Below, one piece after another: positions 1-11,600 of a stretch of DNA of 64,000 nt. The position numbers and the translations under genes are program-made. Each line of letters starts with the position of its first letter. Positions within the stretch are counted from its first letter, which is position 1. This DNA comes from Cycas panzhihuaensis (taxonomy: Eukaryota > Cycadophyta). The stretch spans positions 159,347,741 to 159,411,740 of the forward strand of contig CM041465.1 in NCBI GenBank assembly GCA_023213395.1, written 5' to 3'. Under the pieces are notes generated by a model. The model searched no databases. It was given only the letters and a program-made list of their open reading frames with translations, and was not told the origin of the DNA.

Positions 1-190
1 TCAGGAGCTAAGAGGGCCATTTACTTCATCAGTCGCACCCTCGTGGCTGTTGAACTCAACTACTCCCTCATGGAGAAGGAATGCATCTCCTTGGTACATG
101 CAACCAAGAAGTTCAAGCACTGCTTGCTTGGGAATACTACTCAGGTGATTGTTCAATCTAATCCCCTTTACTATTTACTCACTTGATCCA
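1..190 (+). pseudogene. Ty3/gypsy reverse transcriptase C-terminus and first RNase H (fragment)
   Basis: Frame 1 translates from the first base into the stretch that joins RT to RNase H in Ty3/gypsy polyproteins. SGAKRAIYFISRTL is followed by a tyrosine-rich segment and then LMEKECISLVHATKKF, the family pattern in which the polyprotein folds into RNase H. In a working element this domain degrades the RNA strand of the RNA-DNA hybrid inside the cytoplasmic particle. The frame ends at a TGA near 185, and the rest of the RNase H cannot be followed cleanly. The N-terminal part, including the RT catalytic residues, lies left of the window. Confidence 0.75.
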
Positions 191-399
191 ACCTGATAGG
201 TAGGACTGGAAAGTGGGTCATCCTCCTTTAGGAATTTAACCTCCACATTGTTAACATGAAGTTAAAGAAGGGGATGGTAGTGGCCGAATAGCTCACTGAC
301 ACTCCTATCCCAAACCCTTTGGACGTTCCTATTGATGATTATCTCCCTGACGAGCCTATCCTGGCTATTCATGACTTCCCTCCTCATCTGCTTGCTGAT

Positions 400-1651
400 A
401 ATAAGTGGTACGGGGACATCATGTAATACCTCACTTAACATAAGTATCGCCCTGATGCTAGCAGTAAAGTTAGGTCTCATATTCAGGCTACTTCCAGGCA
501 GTACTTCTTTATGGGTGGGGTATTGTACAAAAGATCCTTTAATGGGATCCTTCTTCGTTACATCACCCCTGACAAAGTGAACTAGATACTCCACGAATGC
601 CACAACGGTATTTATGGGGGCTAATCCATGGCCCAAAGGATCCTCTGTATGGGGTATTATTGGCTATCCCTCTTTAAGGATGGCCATGCTTATGCCTTGA
701 GATGTTGACAATTCTAGGAGCACGCCAACATCACCTACTTACCTTCTGAGGCTCTCCATTATATCTCCATTGCCCTTCTCCCAATGGGGGTTACACCTTA
801 TTGGAGCCATATCCCCGTCCTCTTCATTGCAGCACAAGTTTATCTTGACTACTATATAATACTTTACTAAATGGGTGGAAGCCATTCCTTTGACTACTAC
901 TCCTCGTAAGACGATAGCCACCTTCATCTACCAGCATGTCATCTGCCACTTCGGGGTTCCCGATATCCTGATCATTGATAACAGAACTCCTTTTTGCAAT
1001 AAAGAGATGGATGAGCTTTGCGAGAAATTCAATATTTTTCATAAAACTTCCCCTTCTTACTACCCCCAAGTCAATGGTTAGGTCAAATCATTCAACACAA
1101 CTCTTATAAATATTCTAAAGAAAATTGTAGCCCAATGTTAAAGAGATTAATATCTCCATCTCCCTTCCACCTTATGGGCATATCGCATATCTATCCATAT
1201 GACTATAGGAATGACTTCTCTCTCCCTAGTCTACATGACAGAGGGGGTTCTCCCATTGGAAGTGGAGATTCCTTCACTACAGGTCTCTCTCCGAGGTCTT
1301 GTCGATGAGGAGTCTATCTTCCAGGCTTGCCTCTTAGACCTTGAGGCCTTAGATGAGAAGTGCTTGGCCTCCTATGAAGCCAACCTCACCTCTAAGGCTA
1401 GGGTATGAAGGACCTACGATAAACACCTCTGTTCCCATCCTTTACATCCCAGGGACCACATCCCCAAATTGGAATATCTCCACAATTTCATGACCAAATT
1501 CGGACCCAAATGGTTTAGCCCCTTTGTCGTTCTTGAGAGCCTTGAGAACGACACTTACAGGATCGTCACCTTAGAGGGCCTTAAATTCGAGAAGGTTGTT
1601 AATGGAAAATTCCTAAAAAAAATTATGCATTCTCTTTGCACTCTGAAATGA
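400..1651 (+). pseudogene. Ty3/gypsy Tat-like integrase, degenerate
   Basis: Three parts of an integrase are readable in order, with stops and small shifts between them. A zinc-binding N-terminus lies around 590-720 (LHECHNGIYGG). The catalytic core lies around 860-1110 and includes FGVPDILIIDN, which carries the second catalytic Asp, and YYPQVNG. The C-terminal domain lies around 1490-1625 (KFGPKWFSPFVV, then VNGKFLKK). The third catalytic residue appears changed: the usual NGQxE reads as a stop followed by VKSF, a Glu-to-Lys change. Integrase would join the cDNA to chromosomal DNA, so this copy is dead. The last residues before the stop at 1649 (SLCTLK) reappear in Tat-B just after its internal deletion. 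Confidence 0.85.
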
Positions 1652-2400
1652 GCATAAGCTACCACCCTATGCATGTCCCCATTCCCCCTAGTCATAGGTG
1701 GAATGGTGGCCTAGGGTGGCCTCCTTTCTTCTTTTGGGTTCCTTCCGTGGAACCCCTTGTCCCCCTTTTCTTCAAGGGGGGTCTCGTCCTCCTAATTGGG
1801 TGTGTTGTCCCAATAGCTCTTGAGCCTTGGGTACATTCCCTAACTAGGATGGCGTGTTAGAGTATTGTCACTCCCCTCTCGCTGGCACTTCCTTTGCATA
1901 TCCAGCTATGCTCCTATGTGGACATGTATGCCGCCCTACCTCCTAGCCTCACATATGTCTATCACCGATGCTCATGGTGATCATGTGTGTGCCTGCTAGG
2001 AATATGGCCCCACATGAAAGGAAGTATGCGTAGCTCAAACAATCCTCTATTACAAACCATATAATAATCAGCTAAAAAATATCATAATCTATAGCTCCTC
2101 GTGCATCCGTACACCCTCATACATATACATACATACATACACATAAAAGTAAATATAACATCATCCATCATCACATGTCATCATACACATCAACATATAT
2201 CAAATAGGATGCCAATGGACCCATCTATATATATAAAATCATCATGTGTCATATCATACAAAAAGTTATGGTACATCATCTGTGGGAAGCCATAATCTTT
2301 GCAAGGAGAAGTACAATCATGTGGCAACATATGGTGACTCCCTCGAGGTCTGGTGCTTTCCCATGTCAAATCAAAACTGTTGTTCCTACTCTCTAATGTT
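1652..2400. other. Post-integrase non-coding stretch of Tat-A
   Basis: No reading frame here looks real on either strand. The sequence aligns with 16591-17289 of Tat-B, including the CCTAGGGTGGC block just after the integrase stop. It therefore belongs to the element's long 3' untranslated part, downstream of the antisense gene's stop. Confidence 0.6.
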
Positions 2401-2980
2401 GTCCTACTCCTGGGGTATCATCTCCTAGCCTATGTGATCCCTATCCTAGGGACCACATGCCTCCAGACTCCTCATGTGCCTCTGGGAGCTCCCTGCCTCG
2501 CTCCCCTCATCCCAAGGCCTCCTTGGGGTCATCGCCAATGTGTGGGTATATGTCTTGCTCCTCGATGCTATTTGACCCACCAGCTGATCATATCGTGCTT
2601 AGATACAATCCCTCTTTCCCTCCACTCCTTAGAGCTACTCCTCTAGCACTGCTATCTTGATTTGACTCTCAACATCACCACCTGCTCCTCCCTGAGCCTC
2701 TAGAGCCTGGACCTAGCCTTATAGAGCATCTCTCTCTACCCTGGTTGTATCCAGCTCTCCCTATAGCCATCCCACTCACATCTTGTGCTCCTGGGACTCT
2801 ACCGCCCATACGTCTTTGGCCCTGACTAAAGGGGCGAATGCCACTGTATGGTCCCCTACTGATCGTGGATCCTCTCCTGCTTGAATAGAAGGTTATCCCT
2901 CTACATAGACCTAGGGGAACATCTCCCAGACTACTTCTTAACCAACCTCCTAATGTCCACCACTCATGCAAAGTCTAGCA
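2401..2980 (-). pseudogene. Remnant of the antisense gene's second exon (Tat-A copy)
   Basis: Read on the minus strand, this matches exon 2 of the antisense gene of Tat-B (17290-17891). Shared features include a stretch reading LEAQGGAGGDVESQI and a segment reading YDQLVGQIASRSK, followed by Arg/Pro-rich sequence. In Tat-B the same segment has heptad-like spacing and may be a coiled coil. Several in-frame stops and frame changes are present. Exon 1, which encodes the plant mobile domain, is missing here: the sequence jumps near 3150 from the equivalent of Tat-B 18180 to the equivalent of about 20060. It is therefore a dead 3' fragment. Its function is not known beyond its association with the mobile-domain exon. 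Confidence 0.6.
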
Positions 2981-3574
2981 TGCCACGTGTCAGTATGTAT
3001 ATCTATATCTATACCAAACAAATCAAATAAAGCACAACAACTAGATATCTAGTGATCAGAAGGTGATGGGAAATGGTAGTATCTCACCTTCTGGAACTGT
3101 CAGCTCCCTGACTCAGATGATCACCTCCTCCTCTAGTCCTCTCCCTACTGTTAGTACCTCCTCCTCTAGGTGCATTTATGGCACCTCCTCCTTAGCATTG
3201 TGAGGCCCCTTCTGTCTCATTTTATGCACCACCTCCATATATACTTGAGTTTATACTCATTTGACTTGTTTCACCATCTTGGATCCATTTTTACTACCCA
3301 TTTACACCTCTGGGGATTTTAAAGGAAGCATCTCCTCCTTTTGGGACTGCGTTCTTCTTCCTTAAATGACTTTTGATACCCTAGAGGGGCTTTTCATTAT
3401 TGGTCCTTTCCTATTTATTGGATAGCCCTCTTCGCCTTCGGGTAGCCTCATCTTTGGGTCTTCTTACCTTTTGTGGCCTTTATGGATAATTGTTTAGGTC
3501 CTTTACGATGGTTTCCCATGGTTAAGTCCTCTCTACTCACCAGTCCCATCAATATTTTTCTCTATACTAAGACC

Positions 3575-4010
3575 TTAATTCTTTTTTCATGGCATTACTC
3601 ATTTTCATCGATGGCAGAAGTCATGGCAACCCTGGCCTTTTCATCGCTGCACGGATTCTCTATGACCCTTCTGGACATGACTTCATATGTCCTGGGATCT
3701 TCCTTCCTGAATCCACCAATAATGAAGCTGAGTACATAGTTGTTATTGAGGCCCTTACTGATACACTCTGCTTCCACCATGGACCCATCATTCTCCTTTG
3801 AGACTCTCATATTATGGTGTCTCATCTCACCCAGTCTACCAGGTGTGGTGCCTATGCTTGAGAGCCCTAGCCTTGACCACCCGATCCCTGTTGGCTTGTT
3901 TTTTATCTGTTGACATCTGACACATCCCTCAGGATCTCAATGCTAAGGCAGATAGCTTAGTTTATCTCGTCCTTAAGCATCATCTTCCTCTCCTTAGTGA
4001 CCCACATTGA
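3575..4010 (+). pseudogene. Second RNase H (aRNH-type) downstream of integrase, Tat-A
   Basis: The reading frame from about 3589 gives an RNase H of the type found as a second copy in Tat-lineage gypsy elements. Three catalytic acids are easy to place: Asp in LIFIDG (3610-3612), Glu in NNEAEY (3730-3732) and Asp in the DSH that follows a Cys-to-stop change (3802-3804). A fourth Asp (3951-3953) lies in a degenerate stretch. It is separate from the RNase H fused to RT. In the Tat elements I know, the extra RNase H sits between RT and integrase; here it lies about 2 kb after integrase, just before the 3' LTR. Tat-B has the same arrangement. In-frame stops make it non-functional. Confidence 0.8.
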
Positions 4011-4500
4011 GAGACTTGTCCAATCACCCATGCGCCTAAGTCTCAGGTCATCTTGCACTTCATATTGCGATCTGTTTGCACCTCTGAAAGCCAACCACTA
4101 ATGAAGTTAAATTATAGTGACTACCAAGTTTGTTTCCTTACCTTTACTCTTAGCATCTTAATACATAACTCTCGCTATTCCTGATTTATGTATGTACATA
4201 ACTCCTTATTCACAACATTGATCTGGTCTTATATGTGGTCTTCACCACCCATCCATCCTATTCTTATGATGGGGGGCAACCCCCTCATTTGTTATTATTA
4301 CCTGTTGTCTATACGATGACACATAGACAACCTGTATGTTGTCTCGCCCTTGCCTTTACACCCACGCGTTTCATCATGACACTCACTGTCACCCTTGGCC
4401 TACACCATTGGTATGATTACTTGTATATATATGTGCTATTAACATTGTGTTACCAATATTCACCGTCACAGTACGCCTCTAAGCTACAAGGCTCTACTGC
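4011..4500. other. Spacer between second RNase H and polypurine tract (Tat-A)
   Basis: I see no gene here. The sequence aligns loosely with 20890-21290 of Tat-B, including the GATGGGGG block near 4267 and 21052. It is part of the element's 3' untranslated region. Confidence 0.5.
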
Positions 4501-4511
4501 TAAGGGGGCAG
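4501..4511 (+). promoter_or_regulatory. Polypurine tract of Tat-A
   Basis: The purine run TAAGGGGGCAG lies directly before the LTR start TGTTTCC. It matches the position and form of the tract in Tat-B (21291-21301), where plus-strand DNA synthesis would be primed. Confidence 0.75.
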
Positions 4512-6652
4512 TGTTTCCCAGCACCAGGAATGGGTTCTTAGCAAGTTGACATAGGTAAGTGCGGGTATGCTTCTATACTTTACCTTACCACTTCTCTAGA
4601 AAGGTAAATCGAAGTATCCTTTCATTGCATAGTTAACTGATACATTTGAGTGATCATCTCACACCTATTACTTAATCATACTGCTTGTTACTCTTTCAGC
4701 CTATGACAATCAGTGGGACATGCATCCCCATGACACTCTATAGCCCTCCTATTCACTGCCATATTATCCTAAGCACCACTCAGACCGTGTGATCCATCAC
4801 ACCCCTTACCATATCATAGCCCTTATCACCCCACTAAGTGTGATTAGTTTATCTTTATTCTAGTTATCAGTTTCTTGGGAGTCCTACCACTTTGGTACCC
4901 CATTCGGTTTAGGTCATCCTATTCATATGACTGTCCCTAGCCATCTGGACATTGGGGTGGCCTCTCCTAGGCCTGGGGTACCCTCTTTTAAGGCTCCTAG
5001 GAACCTACTTTTGTCATGTTTTTGTCTCTTTCATCGCACTGTGGCAAATGTCACGGTATCGTGGTAAACTTTGCGATACTATGAAGTTTACCATGGGGCA
5101 ACTGTCACTTAGCATTTTTAAAAATTTTCCATGGTAAATTTCACTTTTTTTACGAAATTGCCATGTGGCTTCGATGCCTCTTGAGCCCTACCTCAACCCT
5201 AATCATCCATTTAGCTTAGGGTTAGGTATAAAGCCCAAAACAACCTCATTTTCCCTCTTCTTCCACCTTCTCTTCTCTCTTCTCCCTTTTCCACAAGAGT
5301 TTTATGTAGGAAGGCCCTACAACACCTGTTTTCCTTATGCTCCAGCCTAAGATCTGCCCATTTTAGCTTTGATCCGTAGTAGCAAGCTCACCAACAAACA
5401 TCTTCAAGTAAGGATTCACTCCAAGTTTGGCCTCCATGCCCTTCCTACAGGTTTTAGCAAGTTTGTTTCTAGGTTGTAGCATTCTCCTAAGGACCCTCTT
5501 TATAAGCACATCAAATCTTCTATTTTTCCTACTATTTTTAGGGGCAAATATGTCCCCCACTCAATCTAATAGGTGTTATTTCATTGTTGTTCCATTTCTT
5601 TCCTTTGAACTATCTTATAAAAGGTTAGATCATTGAGAATACCCTTCCCTTCTTTATTTTTCAGTGTATAGAGGAGATGATCCCTCTATTTCTTTTTCTT
5701 TCTACCCTCTTCATCTCCCTACCCTCTCCTGGTTTTTCCAAGGAGGCTATGGGAGAGGATTCTAAAGAGCGAGAGAAAGGATCTAAGGCAGGTTCTGTAC
5801 CCAACTAGGCCTACTCCTCAAGGGCACCCCCTTCTCCTCTTTTCTCTCTTCTACTCATGCCTCTCTTGAGTAATTAGGGAGGCTCCAGGAATTGGCCAAC
5901 ACTGGATATCAGCATATGCATCCCTTGCTACACTATTTCCAGGCCCGCATGCCTCTTTTAGACAGCTCTTCTAGCCCCAAATAATGTCCCTCATCCACCT
6001 TGGGTCTTGTCTTAGCCAATATTACAATTCATTGCATGTAGCACACTTGTAACATAGGCAACATTTATAAACCTTGTGTTGTATATTTATTGTCTTTTAC
6101 ATATATATTATTTACTTACCTCTCATTTGTATATATGAACAACTAGTCTCTGCCCCTATTATTGCATATAGAGATTAGACTCCCTCACACATAGAGTGGT
6201 GAAAACTTTTTCTGCCACCATTCTTTGTCCATCTAACACTCCCTTTGGGAAGGTTGGTTCTTAGAGGACTCATCCCCTAAGACCTCCTCCTTTTCCCCCA
6301 TCATACTTGCATACATGCCATCTACATCCCTTAATTTTCTATGAGGATCTGCTTCCTCATTGGGTCTTGTCTCCTTTTTTTAGCCATCCAAGGGTGGAAA
6401 GACCCATGTTTTGAGGTTACTTGGGCAACTGAAGATATCCCTTTCTTACGCTACCCTCCAAAATCTAAAGATTAAGTTACCTAGAGGAAGTTATGCACCA
6501 TTCATGGGTCCTGAACTTACGTTCTAACACAGAGGCAGACTGTGTGGGTGCTTCCTTGCACTTGTTAGATTGATCCCTTCATTCTGGAGTCTTCCGTCAA
6601 TAGCCCTAATCCCAACTAGGTGTAGTTACCATCCCTATAGACATGATTCTAG
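4512..6652 (+). repeat. 3' LTR of Tat-A
   Basis: It starts TGTTTCC after the polypurine tract and aligns along most of its length with both Tat-B LTRs, including the GTAAGT block at 4555, the GGTATAAAG promoter segment (5225-5233) and the final third. It is more diverged from the Tat-B LTRs than they are from each other, and is shorter (about 2.1 kb against 2.7-2.8 kb). The exact 3' end is uncertain by about 10 bp because the terminal CA is mutated. The reading frames inside it are not real genes. Confidence 0.8.
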
Positions 6653-6679
6653 CTATCACATATATTAAGTAGAAGGTTG

Positions 6680-6965
6680 AGGTAGAGACCCTATCCTTTG
6701 GACTTTGGAGACTAGGCTAGACTTAGGGGGGTGAATGCCTTAGTTAGCAAGTTTTCACTACTAGATTTGTCATTGGGTATAAGTCTAGTGTAGGTGGGAA
6801 AAAAAATTAGTAGGGTCTTAAGACCTTCTTTACAGCCTACGTACTAAGGTATATCGAGCCATTGAACTTATGTATTAGTATATCAAGTCCTTGATTTGCC
6901 ACTTGTAGGTAGTCTCCATTAGACATGATAGTAATTTAGAACTTTCCTAGAGATCCTTAGCCTTA
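6680..6965 (+). other. Copia leader block shared with Copia-2
   Basis: This non-coding stretch upstream of gag aligns with 37360-37640, the same relative position in Copia-2. Matching pieces in order include GGAGAC, GGCTAGAC, CTAGAT, GTAGGTGG, ACGTACT and GAGGTATAT. Non-coding leaders usually diverge fast, so conservation in two elements with different LTRs suggests a packaging or translation role, or close kinship. I see no convincing open frame in it. Confidence 0.6.
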
Positions 6966-7079
6966 GAACTCTATATTAGAAGCCACTTAGGTAGATTAGT
7001 ACCTTATCATATGAAAAATTTAAAGACATAAAATCAAACACAAAAAAAACTTTCAAACATGGCATCATAAATGCCTCTT

Positions 7080-8060
7080 TCAAACTCCATTAAACTCAAT
7101 GGGATAAATAACTTTATACTATAGAAGAAGCAAGTTAAAAACTTGCTTATCATGAATGAATTTTGGGCCTATATTAATGGGCATATATCCCTTTTTGTAC
7201 CTATATAAGACCCTAATAATTCCACTAAAATAATCCCATCAAATCTTGTAGCCTTAATAAACTTTAAAGCTAAGGACAACATAGAATTATCCTTACTCCA
7301 CTTAGTAGTTGAAGACTAAGTGGATCAAAATACTAAAACCACCCAAACATCTCATGAGGTATGGTGTATGATTTATACCCTGTATGAGAGAAAATATGAA
7401 TCTAGATCTTTAACACTCAAAGTTATCTATTTATTATGCCCTTTTTTGGTAATATTACCAACCATTTGATCAAAGTAAAAATAATTCAAAACCAATTAGA
7501 TTATTTTTTGGTGAGCCACTTTCTGACCACAACTTAATTTCTAGCATCATTAACATTCTACCTATTAAATACAACTCCTTCGTATCCAAGATACATGATA
7601 ATTTCTCCAAGATGGACTTTATAACCTTTGAGGGGCTCTTACTTTGAGAGGAAAATATACTCAACTGACTAAGGATAACATCAACATCTAACTCAACTCC
7701 TACCTTTGTAGCCTGAAACTCAAAAAAAGGTAAGATTGTTAATAAAGCATCCCAATAGCTTAGTCGACAATAAGACCTAACTCAACACTTGGACTCTCTC
7801 TCTCCATATCACAAGAGTCACATCAGTATCCAACTTAGCAATAACTTATTGGCACCTCTTCCTCCTCCTATTCAACTCAATAGTCTTAACAAGATTAGCA
7901 CCAACCATAGGGATAATCTCAAAAGAATCAAGGTAAATTAAATGTCACCTGTCTCTACTGTGGCAAAATTGGACATCTAGCTTTTGAATATAGGAGATGA
8001 TCGACTAATTTATAGTTGTAGAAGAACTAAGGGATCCAATCATATGGGTCATATTCTCAA
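7080..8060 (+). pseudogene. Copia-1 gag, degenerate
   Basis: Piecing frames together gives a copia-type gag. An N-terminal part around 7090-7160 reads like the usual WKxQVKxxL segment. A middle helical part follows, and a zinc knuckle lies near 7950-7994 (CLYCGKIGHLAFEY). The knuckle should be CX2CX4HX4C, but its last Cys is now Tyr, a G-to-A change. Gag would form the particle coat and bind the element RNA. Stops and shifts are frequent. Downstream, up to about 8480, is a low-complexity Gly/Pro/Arg-type linker in decayed form. Identification rests on the knuckle, the position before protease-integrase and the shared leader. Confidence 0.65.
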
Positions 8061-8489
8061 CAACCACCATCCATTTATCAGTAAAATGAACCCTCATACC
8101 ATCAAGGAGGTCCTAGTTACACTCAACAAAGATAAGGAGTTTTTTTATCAATAAGGAGGACCATGCCCTCCTCAAGGAGCCGCCTTTCCACAATATGGAG
8201 GCCCTCTTTTGCAATAAGGAGGCTCTTATTATTAATAAGGTGGTCTTATTCAATAACAATGAGGCCCTTTCTACCTATAAGAGGGACCATCATACCAACC
8301 TCAAGGCCAATTCTATCAAGAGAATTGGAATCCTAGGCCCACACAAGGGAAAAGACCTCAAAATAGGCATCAAGTCTTTAATAGAAATTAGAAGAACCAC
8401 TAGAATAATCAATAAAAAGGTGGAAACATGGGAGATGGTCATTACTCCTCCTCTTATAACCTATTTTTTGTAGCATTATCTTCATAACT

Positions 8490-9805
8490 TGATGAGATCA
8501 CATGGCTCCTTGATTCTAGTGTAATGAGACACATGATAGGTTTAGAAAAGATGTTGGAAGAGACCTAACTAATAAACACTCAAATAATCATATTTAGGGA
8601 TAACATGACTTACAATATGACCAAAATTAGTAGGGAATAAATAATATTAAAGGAATCTAACATTAGACACCATATTAACAATATGTTCTTTGTACTTGGT
8701 ATGAAGATGAACCTACTTTCTATTAGCCAAATGGACAAGTAGAACTTAAATGTCCTTTTTATCTAGGGTATTTAAAAAATTATAGACCATGCTACAAGCA
8801 AACTTATGGCCACAAGACATAAAGATTATGGATTATATAGGTTGGATAGAGTCCCCTTTATTACTACTCCATAAAATGAATCATGTTCCATGGCCAACTT
8901 AACTCAATTTGATAAGGGAAAGGATGTAATTGATGAAGAGTCCCCTTGCATGCAAGAACTTAGAGAATGGTCCTATTCAAAGGATGATGCCATTACAAAT
9001 AGATCTAAAGACCACTTATGGCATCAATGCTTAGGTCATTTGAACATATAAATCTTAAACCTCATGTCTAAGCTAAAAATGGTATATGACCTACCTAAAA
9101 TCAGGAGATACTATAACTTTTGTGAGGCCTACCTAAAGGGAAAGTAATAAAGAGAAAAAATCCCTTCCAAGAATGCATGGAGAGCTTCAAAACTATTAGA
9201 ATTGGTCCACTCTAATGTTTATGGCCCTATATCCATCTAATCTATCAATAGAAGCTGGTATTTTATCATCTTTATAGATGACTTCTCAAGGAAAATGTGG
9301 GTCTATTTCTTGAGAAATAAATATCAAGCCATATGCAAATTCAAAGAGTTCAAAGCTTTTGTAGAAAATAAAAGTCGAATGAAAATTAAAATCCTTAGAT
9401 CTAATAATGGTGGTGAGTATATTTTAAATTAGTTTAATAACTTTTGCAAGGAACATGATATCTAACATCAATTTTCTGCTCCTCACACACCTCAGAAGAA
9501 TGATGTAGCTAAAAGGGTGAATTAGACTTTGATTAATAAAGAAAAAGCCATGCTTAGTGCTACTAACCTTGCTACTAGATTTTGGACTAATACTCATTGC
9601 CACTACCACTTACCTAACCAATATAAGTCTCATAGTTATAGTTAGGAACATTACTCCCAAAGGAGCTTGGTCAGGCCAAAAACCATCTGTAGCTCACTTG
9701 AAGATACTTGGGTGCATGACATATAGATATATCTCAAAGGATAATAGAAAGAAGCTTAATGACAAGAGCCTTAAGTACATTTTCATTAACTAAGTACTTG
9801 TTTGA
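8490..9805 (+). pseudogene. Copia-1 protease and integrase (5' part of pol)
   Basis: A protease remnant around 8495-8740 reads WLLDSSVMRHMIG, where copia has DSGATxHM. A pre-integrase zinc region follows near 9020-9150 (HLWHQCLGHLN, then a degraded CxxC). The integrase core runs from about 9190 to 9700: FIDDFSRKMWVYFL contains the first catalytic Asp, and SNNGGEY replaces the usual SDNGGEF, so the second Asp has become Asn. The frame stops just before the Tat-B insertion and continues at 24001. The protein is dead through nonsense changes and the lost catalytic residue. It would have matured the polyprotein and integrated cDNA. Confidence 0.8.
9801..9805. repeat. Left target-site duplication candidate of Tat-B
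   Basis: TTTGA precedes the 5' LTR, and GTTGC follows the 3' LTR at 23995-23999. They match only if one T was lost on the right (GTTTG against GTTG), so support is weak. The insertion point itself is well supported by the interrupted Copia-1 reading frame. Confidence 0.4.
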
Positions 9806-10479
9806 TATTTCCTGGCTACCAGGAATGGATACAGATAGATCAACTCAGGTAAGCACAGGCATGCTTCTTCCTTTTCACTTCTACTATTTCTTTGAAAAGG
9901 TTGATAGAAGTATTGCCTTATTATATGACTGACTGCTTCATTTGTATGATCACCTTGCATCCATTTGGCATTATCATGCTGCTTGTCATATTGTGAGCCT
10001 ATGACGACCAGCGGGACCTACCATTCCATAAGGTAGGCATCCCCATGGAACTCTTTGACCCTTCGTGCTACCTCCATATCGCCTTAAGCCTCATTTGATT
10101 TGTATGACCCATTCATACCCTGACCTCGCATCCTTATCATGATGTTTGTGGGACCTTCAGCCCTTGATACTACTGTTTGCCTTATTCACATGCCTTCTGG
10201 ACTATCCATAGCCACCTAGACAGGAGGGCCAACCCCTCCCAGGCCTGCCACTTCAGCTTTTAAGGCTCCCAGAACCCAAATTATTGCCATTCTAGCTTTC
10301 TGGTCCTGCACCGCTATAAACTAAGCAATACCGCGAAGTTACCGTGGTACTGCGAAGTTTACTACGATGCAACTGTTGTAACTTATTTTTTATATCTTCC
10401 ATGGCAATTCTTACATTTTTTGCAGAATTACCACATGGCCACTCACATGCCCTAAACACTCGATTAGGGTTGATATGGG

Positions 10480-10486
10480 TATAAAA
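10480..10486 (+). promoter_or_regulatory. LTR promoter TATA box (5' LTR)
   Basis: TATAAAA lies in a block (GGGTATAAAACC) conserved in all three LTRs of the family at 10478, 21992 and 5225. It is the likely core promoter for the sense transcript. The start site would be about 30 bp downstream. Confidence 0.65.
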
Positions 10487-11555
10487 CCAAAAAAGATAAT
10501 CATTTTACATCTCTTAGCTCTCCAACTTGACTTTCTACTACTGTAGTTTCTACTCTTTTCTCCCTTCCTTCCACAGGTGTGTATGTAATTCTACATTTCC
10601 TACTGCTTTAGTCTAGGATCCACCTGCAACAGATATTCTTTGTGGTGGGAAGCTCCCCTCCAAGCACTCTCAATCATGTTTTACATGGTTCTCTTCAAAT
10701 ACGCCTCAGCAAGTATCTCCCACGACTGTCCTTAATGAAACCTCCTGCAAAACCCTGCAGGAACTCTTCTTTCTCGCTGGTTGTAGGGGCAAATATGCCC
10801 TAGACTCAACCCAACAGGTACCTTAGGTCCTATTTTTAGAATTTATTATGTATTATTTCCATATTGGGCTCATATTCAAGTGTACTCTCCTGCTTTCTTC
10901 CCGTTTGGCTATAGTAAATGCTATTTTCTTTGAGTCTAGCCTTGTATTCTTAGGTTCCCACCATTTTCTCCACTGGTTTTCCTCAAGAAAGCAGCGGGAG
11001 AAGGCTCATAAAGGTTGGGCAAAGGGAGCAAGGCGGGATCCATCCCACTCAGGCCTACTCCCCAAGGGCAACCCCCTTCCTACCTTTCTTCTTCTGCTCC
11101 CATGCTTTCCTTGGGTTAACTAGGAGAAGGTGGAGCTTAGGCCTGCGTTGGATATCGGCGTGTACAGCCCTTGCTATGCTGATTCTAGGCCTACATGCCT
11201 CTCTTTTGGGCCCTCTTTATGCCTCCAACATTCCTTAGCATCCCTTAAGATCTCGGGTAAGGCTTGTGTGATGGATCATTGTCCATAGTGATTCCATTGC
11301 CTTGATACCCCTCCAACACCTTGTTACACATATTCTTGTGTTTGTTGGCTGTCATAATTTGCTATTTGTCCCTACCTTGCTGTACCAAAAGGCTACGTAG
11401 AGAACCTTAGTGGAGGGTTTTTCCATCCTGAGGATTCCCTTCCCTTCCCTTTTTCTTTCGTGATATGTGTGGTTTGCTTGAGGAAAGTTGAGTTGTCTGT
11501 AACAATAGTTTCTCCAATTCAAATATATTGTTTTAACATATACATTACATATATT

Positions 11556-11558
<3 letters not shown>

Positions 11559-11598
<40 letters not shown>
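11559..11598. repeat. AT dinucleotide microsatellite in 5' LTR
   Basis: An uninterrupted AT run of about 40 bp. The same site in the 3' LTR (23068-23090) has only about 23 bp, so it changed length after insertion. Frames such as 11460-11759 that cross it are artefacts. Confidence 0.95.

Positions 11599-11600
<2 letters not shown>

Larger units (their letters stand above)
1..6652 (+). mobile_element. Tat-A: 3' part of a Ty3/gypsy Tat-like LTR retrotransposon
   Basis: The left edge of the window falls inside the polyprotein gene. In order I see the end of RT/RNase H, an integrase, a non-coding stretch, an antisense exon, a second RNase H, a polypurine tract and one LTR. The region after integrase and the LTR align by eye with Tat-B (9806-23994), so both belong to one family. 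Relative to Tat-B, this copy lacks about 1.9 kb of the antisense gene near position 3150. Its LTR ends at about 6652 and is followed by Copia-1 leader, so it sits inside Copia-1. The 5' half and the matching target-site duplication are outside the window. Confidence 0.85.

Noticed and set aside
1636-1860. Plus-strand frame after the Tat-A integrase
   Set aside because: The equivalent frame is not conserved in Tat-B, and it lies in the non-coding post-integrase region.
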